From the NCBI GenBank assembly GCA_944989445.1, contig CALYLW010000011.1, positions 3,067,501 to 3,131,500 on the forward strand: a stretch of DNA of 64,000 bases. Reading direction: 5' to 3'. The notes beneath the pieces were generated by a model. That model was given only the letters and a program-made list of their open reading frames with translations, had not been told where the DNA came from and did not search any database. Below, in pieces: positions 54,701 through 64,000 of the stretch (position 1 is the stretch's first letter; every line of letters begins with the position of its first letter). The DNA is from Ampullaceana balthica. Its lineage: Eukaryota > Mollusca > Gastropoda > Lymnaeidae. Position numbers and translations under genes: made by a program.

Positions 54701-57700
54701 TCTTATATTGATCTTATACCCGACAACGTAATTGTTATCATTTGAAAGCAAGTGCGGTCGACATACAAATTTATGCGCACCGGACCGAATTGTCAGCACC
54801 AGAAGCAAGGGTGGTCATTAAATTGAAGCTGCTGTATAGACCAAAAAGAAGAAGGGCAAAAAAAAGGCATAGCTAAAATGACCGGAGAACCCGACCCCAA
54901 GCCAAGCGGTGATGGTAAAAAAGAGCTGTTCTCGTTCATGTTGTTGGCCATTGCGACAGTGAAAGCGCTGAGCCCTCTAAGCAACTGCAGTATCAGGGAT
55001 GGAACTAAAAAAAAATAAAAAAAAACAACAACAAAAATGCCGTTAACGATGCCCGATTACAAGAACTATTTTTCTTGAAAATGTGAATGTTGCAGTGGAT
55101 GACGTCATAGATCGTGGGGTGATTCTTTGCAATCATTTCCGAGTAAATGCCGCGTTCCTGTGACCTCGAAGCACTAACTCATTTGACCTTATAAATAATG
55201 TGACAGTTTTCAAACGCCTCTATCCTAGAGATGTTAATTTGTGTGTGTGAGTGTGTGTGTGTGTGAAAAGGGGGGCAAGTGAATTCTTCATTATTGGTGT
55301 CACTGTTGCGTTCCATGTTGGACTCCAGAAATGGTGAACTTTAACGTTCTTAGTTTCATTGTTACTATATCTCCGAAGACTATAAAGAAATGTACCCTCT
55401 CTGGGCACGCGAGAACCCTCGGGATGACGTTATATGACAGGAACTCCAAATATTGAACAACAAGCTCGACTCACAACAATCATCATCATGGAATAGCTCC
55501 CCCTCCCCCCCTCAATACCTCCATTCTCCAAGCCACCCACCCCTGCGGATGTCTGAAGAGTTCAATTTATTGTTGGTATTTTAAGAACAATTTCAGGAGT
55601 TTGATGCAACAACGTGTCACGCAGCATGGTAACATGTGCCGAAAGGGCAATTATTCATCACCCCGGGACTCCCTAGCTATGTTTCTCATCATATTTCCGG
55701 GTTCCGCGATCGTTGATTTGTTCCCCTTGCTACGTTGGTCAAACCCCAAATACCTTTTTTTTTCCATTTCAAAATACACACACACACACGTGCGTGTTAA
55801 GTTACAGTTCTCGGTGTAAGATTTCAGGCAGATTGTCCGGGTTTCAGAGCTTCTAATCTCGTACGTTTATCTTCTCGCACTGCGAACCATGGAATGGCTA
55901 TTCGCACAGAAGACTGGGAAAATATCACCCAAAAAAAGTTGTTTTTTATTTTATTTATAATTTTTTAAAAATGATCTAGAAATAGTTAAAGCGTACGTAA
56001 TTTGAATACCAGCCCTATTCGGTCCTCTGGAACGAATCTACGCCAAACTGAAAGACGAACTGTGCACGGGTTAAACGTGAAGGGACCCGAGGGTGTGAAA
56101 TTTTGCGCGCCAGGTTGGGTGCGTTTAAAAAATAAAGAGGCAGGTGCGTCATATTTTCATGAATAGTTGTAGTCTCTCAGCTGCGGTAAGCTCATTTAAT
56201 TACCGTGACAGCCTTATCTTTTATGATTTTTTAAAACTACCGCCGTGGATGGCGATAATTTGGAGCGATGTCCTTGATATCCCTGTTCCCACATCAAAAC
56301 GTGCGACATGACGTCATCTTCTGGTCCGTTTAGTCGTTCGGAAGCCGCAAGCCACGCGCGGACTTCAATAAGATGAATTCAAATGTTAATAAGAGAATGC
56401 AAAATACTATTGGTGAAAATCATTTTTATGCGAGATTTTGTACGAATGACTTTTAAAATTCAATTCTTTATTTCCATCGAAAAAAAAATAATTTAAAAAA
56501 ATAATAATAATAATTTATTTACTGTGAATGGGGGGGGGTCAAATCGTGACAAATTTACAGTAATCAATGATCATAGAATATGCCATGCACAGATGTCTCT
56601 TCAATTTTTTGCATTTGGTCATCATCTTTGTCTCACCCACAACTGCCCCCCTTCAAGTACTTACGCTGTTGGAACAGCAGCGTGTACCAATGCCGTTCTG
56701 TTATAACGCGCCCTTGTCCTTGTTTTGTTGAGACATTTACCCGGTGCGACATCGGACATGCAGAAGAGATAACTAAAATCCAGTAAAACAAAAAAAAGCC
56801 CCGGTTCTTCAGTGATAAATGGCGCCCGTATCTTATCGTTTCCCTTTCCGACCTCAATAATATCAAAAGTACAGGAAATTAAATTAAAAAAGAAAATTCA
56901 ATATTGTGTGTGTGTGGCGGTGAGGGAGGAGTTTCTCTCTTATTTCTTCTCAAAGATAACCCTATCGTCATTAGTCATTGCTTATCAGCCTCATGACAAA
57001 GATGTGTTTAGTTTTCGATCTTTCAACCAACTTTTACTTGCACTCTTTTATTGTTTCTGTCATCCACGAGAGCGGCCATTTTAGTTTATGCTTCTTTAAA
57101 CTTTCTTGAATGTCTTCAAGGACATCGATGTATTGCAACCCGTCTCATTCGTTAAGGAGATTTTAATTTTCAACGGTACAAAAATGATATGACTTATTTT
57201 AAAATTAACAAATTCGCACGGAAAGACTTGGGTGAGGGGACAGAGTGGGTTGATTTGTCTAAACATTTTCCCCCACTGGCCACTGCATCTGTCATCCTAC
57301 ATACACATTTATTTTTATGGTGGGAGAGGTAGTGTTCTTAGCAATGTATATAGCCTGTAGTCTAGGCTTAAAAATACTGGCTATCTACGCCAAAAATACA
57401 ACGCGTATCTCTGCCATTCAAATTGTTGAAATTGATGTGTGTGTGTGTGTGCATTAAATCCCTCTGAATGTGTGGTCTGCATGAGCACTCGCCTCAAGTT
57501 TCATCCATGCGTGAGTTCATTCCGTGCTCATCCAACCATGGATGTTATAGAGAATGGCAGACGACACAATGACAAAAGTTTGTATGTAAATGTCGCCAGG
57601 AAAACGATTAAATTTTCAATTTAGGAGCCGATTATAATCTGCAATATTAATTTTTTTATTAACTTAAATTATTCTTAGACATGGAAACATATTGAGAAGC

Positions 57701-57914
57701 TCTTGTTATGTCAGGCTTTTGTTGTAATGAGAGGCCATGTCCGTGGGCCCATCAAAATGATCTCAGCCACCTATGGTCCAATGTCGTCACTTGTATTATT
57801 TTCCTTATAATAAATAAAAATGTCCACCGTCCGTGATTCATAGAGTCTCATCCCATTTACACTGGCTTTGTTTGGGAGTTGAATAGAGATCTGCCAACAG
57901 CGTTCATGGGCTGG

Positions 57915-58878
57915 GTGATGGGGACCATTGCACGTCTTGGGGTAACATTGTTACCAGGAGACACATGCTGGTACCAGGGGGAACTATTGCACGTCTTGGG
58001 GTAACAGTGTTACCAGGAGACACATGCTGGTACCAGGGGGAACCATTGCACGTCTTGGGGTAACAGTGTTACCAGGAGACACATGCTGGTACCAGGGGGG
58101 AACCATTGCACGTCTTGGGGTAACAGTGTTACCAGGAGACACATGCTGGTACCAGGGGGAACCATTGCACGTCTTGGGGTAACAGTGTTACCAGGAGACA
58201 CATGCTGGTACCAGGGGGAACCATTGCACGTCTTGGGGTAACAGTGTTACCAGGAGACACATGCTGGTACCAGGGGGGACCATTGCACGTCTTGGGGTAA
58301 CAGTGTTACCAGGAGACACATGCTGGTACCAGGGGGAACCATTGCACGTCTTGGGGTAACAGTGTTACCAGGAGACACATGCTGGTACCAGGGGGAACCA
58401 TTGCACGTCTTGGGGTAACAGTGTTACCAGGAGACACATGCTGGTACCAGGGGGAACATTGCACGTCTTGGGGTAACAGTGTTACCAGGAGACACATGCT
58501 GGTACCAGGGGGAACCATTGCACGTCTTGGGGTAACAGTGTTACCAGGAGGCACGTCTTGGGGTAACAGTGTTACCAGGAGGCACGTCTTGGGGTAACAG
58601 TGTTACCAGGAGACACGTCTTGGGGTAACAGTGTTACCAGGAGACACGTCTTGGGGTAACAGTGTTACCAGGAGACACGTCTTGGGGTAACAGTGTTACC
58701 AGGAGACACGTCTTGGGGTAACAGTGTTACCAGGAGACACGTCTTGGGGTAACAGTGTTACCAGGAGACACGTCTTGGGGTAACAGTGTTACCAGGAGGC
58801 ACGTCTTGGGGTAACAGTGTTACCAGGAGACACGTCTTGGGGTAACAGTGTTACCAGGAGGCACGTCTTGGTACCAGG
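57915..58878. repeat. Composite 59-bp / 31-bp minisatellite with a palindrome in every unit
   Basis: Eleven units are about 59 bp apart, measured from the GCACGTC motif (57930, 57989, 58048, 58108, 58167, 58226, 58285, 58344, 58403, 58461, 58520). Ten units of exactly 31 bp follow from 58551, then a partial one at 58861. The short unit lacks 28 bp (CATGCTGGTACCAGGGGGAA plus ACCATTG) found in the long one. Both keep GGTAACAGTGTTACC, a perfect 7-bp-arm palindrome around a G. Long units also carry GGTACC. Confidence 0.96.
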
Positions 58879-59187
58879 GCCCCACCCCACTGCGGCAAAC
58901 TCTTTCCTTTCCTTACATAGATCCATTTCAAGTTGTGCACCACTTGTGTTATGTGTTTAATCCATTGTTATCCAATATTGGACGCGGAGGCAACCTCTTT
59001 TCCGAACTAAACTTAAATTGAGTCGGGTGTTTTAACTTGTATTCTTAACTCTCCAAACCGTACTTGACACAACCCTATAGTTGGTGATTTAACCACGACC
59101 AATTTTCCCTCATATTCTCGTATATCTCATTGGTCGCTAAGCCTACCTAACAAACCCTTCTATCATTTTGCTTCTGTCTTTTCATCA

Positions 59188-59264
59188 TCTTCCGTCTGTT
59201 CTTCAATCTTCTTCCGTCTGTTCTTCAATCTTCTTCCGTCTGTTCTTCAATCTTCTTCCGTCTA
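59188..59264. repeat. 22-bp tandem repeat, ~3.5 copies
   Basis: CTTCCGTCTGTTCTTCAATC plus TT recurs three times, then a partial CTTCCGTCTATCC copy. Confidence 0.9.
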
Positions 59265-60460
59265 TCCTTGCATCGTCTTCCTTCTTTCCTTCCACGTTTT
59301 TTTTCTGGATGGGATTTGTCGGCGAGGCTTAGGGAACCATTTCTGACTCTGTCCTCCTGTCTTAACTGAGGCTATCATCATTATTTTCGCGTGATCAGCA
59401 GGGGGGACAGCCGAGGACATAAATCTCCTTTCTCTCATCGATCTAAAGCAACCGTTTTCCTCCAATCTCTTGAACATAGAGACGAATGTTTTGCCAGTAG
59501 GTTCCTTAAGGAAGCTCTGTGGTTCAAGGCGGTCGGTGTCAGTGGAATCTTGGGAAGATATGAAGTTGACAGAAATCACTTGGTCGTCAACTGGTGGTGA
59601 ATATCATTTTTTTCAGTGAAGAACATGTGGTGGTCAGTAGTCCTTAAATGTGGTGGTCAGTGGGCAGTAGTCCTTATTTGATGTGGTCAGTGATCTTTTT
59701 CTTTGGTGCCCACTTGACTGGGGTGCAGACAGCTCTTTCCTGGTGGTCTTGTGGGACAAAGGTGTTGTGTCGTGTTATATCTTGTCTTCATATTAACACA
59801 TTAGTTCAGGGTAAACAGCAGATTTGCTTTGTTTTGAGAAAAAAATATTATATTGACAAAGTTTAAAGTGATTCAAGAATGATTTATGACTTGCTACCAT
59901 AGAGTGCCAGAGACCTTTTCAGCATTCTTCGGAAAACAGACAAATGAAAAAACATGTTCATGTAATTCATGCTTAAGATCATTTATTTTGGTGTCAACAA
60001 ACTTTTAATTTTTATAGCACGGGGATAAACTATTTCAATTCTTGCAAGGTGGGTTATTTTAATTCAAGTCATGTATGTGATTAAGAGTTGTTGTAAGGCA
60101 TGGAATGTTCACGGGGCCAGCAGTAGTTAAGTCTATGACAAGTATCCCAGAGGAAGTGAAGAAAAATCGCTGGGTGTCTGAGACGACCCTCTGTCAACCC
60201 TCGATACTGATGTGAGTGACATTTCAAACACCTGAAACACGAGAACAAAGGAGAGAAACAACTTGAGCAATGTGCTAAAGACACGCCTCGCGCTCGGCAC
60301 ATGCCCACCCCCTTCCACCACACGCTCTCATTTGGAGGGGCTCATTCCTATCAACAGAAAATTTCGTTCTCATGTGTGCGAGGTTGTTGAGAGTTATTCA
60401 TCTCGTGTGAACTTTTAAATACCTGTTCACTGTCTAAATCTATAAAGAAATGTTGCTCAG

Positions 60461-60667
60461 CAATGTTCCCTCTAGGGGTCGATGGTGCGTGTGCAAAATA
60501 ACAGACTCGTGCGCAAACTTACAGAGGATCAATTTTTTGTGTGCAAAGTTCTATACCCCACAAACACATTATATCATCCGTATCCAAATTTGCTGTGCGG
60601 TAATTCTGAACTGCTGCACGGCGTCGAGCAGATATCTGCACGGCCGCGCAGCTAAATGGGAACATTG
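60461..60667. mobile_element. hAT-type MITE, copy B (207 bp)
   Basis: Starts CAATGTTCCCTCTAGG and ends CTAAATGGGAACATTG, an inverted repeat of the start over about 10 bp. Flanks TTGCTCAG (60453-60460) and TTGTCCAG (60668-60675) match 6 of 8, compatible with a decayed 8-bp target-site duplication. The interior matches copy A at 37051: GTGTGCAAA, CTCGTGCGCAAA, CTGCACGGCGTC and CTGCACGGCCGCGCAG. Internal, non-coding and dependent on a transposase supplied elsewhere. Confidence 0.82.
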
Positions 60668-61831
60668 TTGTCCAGACCATGGAAGAAGGTAGAAAGAAGT
60701 GCCCATATTTGTATATCTCGTTGTCTTTCATTAACGTAATGAGCGTGATTTGGGGAAGCGGGGAGAATGAAGTTTTGATCGGGAGACATTTTCTGAGACA
60801 AAAAAAAACAAACAACCTTTTTGTATACTCTTCTTTGGTAACATTAAAAAAAAACACACACTTTATTTTCTTAGATGAAACTGTTGATGTTTGCGTTTAA
60901 GCCACAGCTAGTTTGATTTGAACTAATTTCATAAAACTCCTTACAAAAACGACAACATCGTACACCTTTCTTTGCCTTGCAACAATTACCACTAGTTCAA
61001 AAGTCCTCCTCCCCCCCCACGCGCGCTACCTTTCTCCTCATTTTAAACGCTTCTCCCATTTCCGGTTACCTCATGTCTTATTTCTGTCTGATGGCTCCTC
61101 AGAACTTTGTCTCTATAAAGTCCTTGTTTTTTTAGAACTCTTCCGTCCCAAAACATCTTAGCATCGCTTTGTCTTACCTTGATTCGCTTCGGAATCTTCT
61201 GAAAGAGCTAATTTTTAACCCCTGGATTACTGTCGATGCTTACACGCAGTTATTTTCTCGCATGTTTTGGTTTTTTGTTTTTTTGCCCCCTTGTGTGAAA
61301 AAATTTGAAGAAAAAAAAACACTAGCAGACATCAAAAAGGGGAAATTCGAGTAGATTTGAAAAGCCGTGGAGTGAAGTGCAGACGATGCCGATGTTGTGG
61401 CTTACACGGGAGCCGTGGAAATGTCCAGCGGGGCTTCCGTTGGGGCGGCAGACTTTAGTCGCCTCTTCCTGTGAAATATTCGGTCGTATTGTGACAAGCC
61501 TCTAAACCAAAGAGTGCCAGGGCAACATGGCAATAAAAAAAAACAAGAAGCAAGAAATAAACAAACCTAATGGAATTATCAGCCTCTAGTATTTACGTAT
61601 TTACCTATACAAGCTGAAAGTGGGTGTTCTGTGGTTTAGGAGGGGGGTATACTTAAGTCAGTGATTTATGTTATTCAAGGGTAAATCTGCGGTTAAGATC
61701 AAACCAGGGCATATTTTGTAAACTCCTTTGTATTAGATTTTCCGTTGGTAGAGATAACTAATTACTTTTGTTGTTTTCTCTGTTAAAAAAATATTAATAA
61801 CTTCATAGAAACTCCCAATTTTTGAAACGAT

Positions 61832-61900
61832 AATGTTTCTGTGTGTGTGTGTTTGTATGTGTGTTTGTATTTGTGTGCGTGCGGACGCGCGTGTTTGTGG
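61832..61900. repeat. TG microsatellite, interrupted
   Basis: An interrupted (TG)n/TTTGTATG tract. Simple sequence only. Confidence 0.8.
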
Positions 61901-64000
61901 GTGAACATTTCTTTTTCTTTATTTAAAAAGCAAAGGAAAAAAAAACATTGACTGTCTATAATGACAGCGTTTTTGATAATTAGACAAACCAATGGTCAGT
62001 CACGAGAAAACTGCTGGCAATGGTATCCGAGGGCTGTAAATCATACGGCTTTTAACGACGCAATGGGACATAAGACATGCAATACATGGAACGATATACA
62101 GCACCAAATGTCTGTCAGCTTGTTTGTGGAAAAAAAACACACAATGAGATTAATCTTTATAATGTTGAAACTTCTCTTTCATCGCCTGTAGTATGTGATG
62201 AAGAGTAGGCGAACTTAAAGGGTTTCTGGGGGTGTTATTAAGTTTTTATATATGCTTCATCCAATGTCATTCCGGCGCCAAAGCTGAAGTTAAATTTTGA
62301 GGAGTTGGTATCGGGGTCGCCAGTTGAAGTTGTCTTGAAAAAGAAATTTAATTTTTGACTGGTTTAACTACCTAGAACATACAAAAAAAATAATTTCAAA
62401 ATAGTTTTTTCTTTTTTAAAGTTCTTTTTTCAACTCGTTTGTGGTTAGACATGCGAGGGCTTCTTAAACATAGTAAACCCTGATGGAGCTTATCGTTACT
62501 TCAATGCGAGTAACTTTGAACACAACACCCAGAAAACTTAAGTAAATGTTAAGTCTGAACTTTTCATTATAACTTTTTCTCGTACTGATATTGGCAACTA
62601 CGGCTGGCGGATTGGACTTTTTGACGATGACTGTTTTGGGGACCACTGACATCTCAACTAACGTGTAAAGTGAGCAAAGAGTTCCTACATAATTCCCCAT
62701 TTCGCCATCTCGTGAAAACTGAAATGAACATCGCAGCCCTCTGACTCGGCTCCGAAATGGAGAGCCCAGACTCCAAGTGTTGAATATCTGCCCCGAGGGG
62801 CTGGTAAAGACCCTTGCGAATTGCAACTGGTAATTAGGCAAGTGTCGAGGGGTGGCTCTTCCCGCCTCTGCGTTAGGGGCGTCGCTCCCCTGGCAGGCAT
62901 GGTTTACCTCTCCAGGGAGGGGTGGTGAGTGATCTCCGCTCATGGGGTGGGGGTTGCGATGGCTAGAGGGGGATACTAGAAGTATTTGTACTAAAAATAG
63001 AATCTGTACATTGACACATTTAGTGTACAGCTCGCCCCGTTTGTCTCATATATGGGACAGTATTATGTACACATTTAGTGTACAGGAGATACACAGGCAT
63101 ACGGGTTTTCTTTTAAACGTAAACATGGAGGTGTTTGGGTCACGCTGCAACGGTAAACATCTCTGATCTATATCCACGGTCCACATCCACGGTCCATATC
63201 CAGGAATGGATAAAACTGATTTCCATGTGGAAACCATGTTGCTGGAAATAATGACTGTAATATACAGACTGTAACTGCACCTTGAAACTGGAGTTAAACC
63301 AAATGTCAGCAGAGACGTTTCCAAGCCCATTTAACGAGCTCTCCCCGTGCGACTAATACAAGTTCAGACCCCGAACCCAAACCAGACACCAGAAATACCT
63401 CCACAAGATGGTATCATGCCGACACCATCATTAGGATCCCTCGGCTTTGGGCTTTTTCCCGTGGGCAACAATGATGGGCTGAGACGAACTATTGTCAAGC
63501 CTAGTCCAGCATACTTGGGCATGGGGCGATAAGTGGCACCTGTGCCCAGTGTCACTTCTTTTTTTTTGTTGTCCATAACAATTTCCCATGGTCATTGTGT
63601 ACTAGCTGCGCGTACAGGGGCGTACAACTGGAGAAGGATGGAGAGAAAATTGTGGATGTTTTGATAGAACAACGCTATGTATTCGGAAAAAACGTGTGTT
63701 CATAGAAGTGAGTTTTATCTACTTGCATTATGAGTCTGGAGTTTCATTTACATAAGATCAATACAAAATAAACACCCTCACAATAATTAATTATAAATTA
63801 TTATATTATGAAAAATGATAACGTAGAAAAGAAGGAAAAACAGCAACCAGCCACCTGTTGTCATTATGTGAGTTGTGGACACTTAACTATTAAGTTCATA
63901 TCGATGAGGGGGGAATATTCTGATAGTTCGCCCTAACAATGAGCCGACGTCTACAGACCACGTGACAGATCGCCTCGGCGCTTGAAATTGATCGGACTAA

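Noticed and set aside
57915..58878. CRISPR-like array of palindromic repeats
   Set aside because: The whole unit is repeated with no unique spacers, the DNA is animal nuclear, and no cas genes exist. It is a minisatellite.
63347..63532. Pro-rich 61-codon frame near the end of the window
   Set aside because: Non-repetitive, but with no family resemblance or splice context that fits Meis. It cannot be supported as a gene.

Overview
The window is animal nuclear DNA. It is AT-rich, packed with micro- and minisatellites, and contains GT-AG introns of 4 to 10 kb. The protein fragments look lophotrochozoan, most likely molluscan and probably gastropod. That placement rests on protein resemblance recalled from knowledge, not on a search.

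I can support one protein-coding gene: the 5' part of a Meis/homothorax TALE-homeobox gene on the + strand. Five coding exons are visible, at 8733-9004, 18733-18880, 29137-29187, 35116-35166 and 39650-39844. Together they encode about 239 residues: the N-terminus and the complete PBC-binding (Meis/PKNOX N-terminal) domain. The exons join in frame, and three of the four junctions fall where they do in vertebrate MEIS genes. The fourth, exon 2 to exon 3, could use either of two GT donors 6 nt apart. No homeodomain exon was found, so the last 24 kb appears to be the start of a very long intron 5.

Layout: 1-8732 is upstream or 5'-leader DNA. It holds a 46-bp minisatellite, a tRNA-Val(UAC)-like pseudogene inside a SINE-like block, degenerate AT-rich repeats and a foldback element. 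Intron 1 (9.7 kb) has a 33-bp minisatellite, CA and GA microsatellites, and 54-bp and 71-bp tandem arrays. Intron 2 (10.3 kb) carries a 1.4-kb array of 30-bp units and a 188-bp hAT-type MITE. Intron 3 (5.9 kb) is mostly unique and includes a promoter-like cluster followed by a 105-codon open frame. Intron 4 (4.5 kb) has 27-bp and 21-bp arrays, a second hAT-type MITE and a 140-bp duplication. Intron 5 (more than 24 kb) has 27-, 36-, 56/35-, 59/31- and 22-bp arrays, a 3.3-kb mosaic mobile-element block between TA microsatellites, and a second copy of the intron 4 MITE.

Most long open frames are by-products of tandem repeats that lack stop triplets; they are not listed as genes. I saw no convincing new molecular system. 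The points most worth checking are the exon 2/3 junction, the possible internal promoter in intron 3, the long-to-short unit switches in two arrays, and the MITEs with recognisable target-site duplications.
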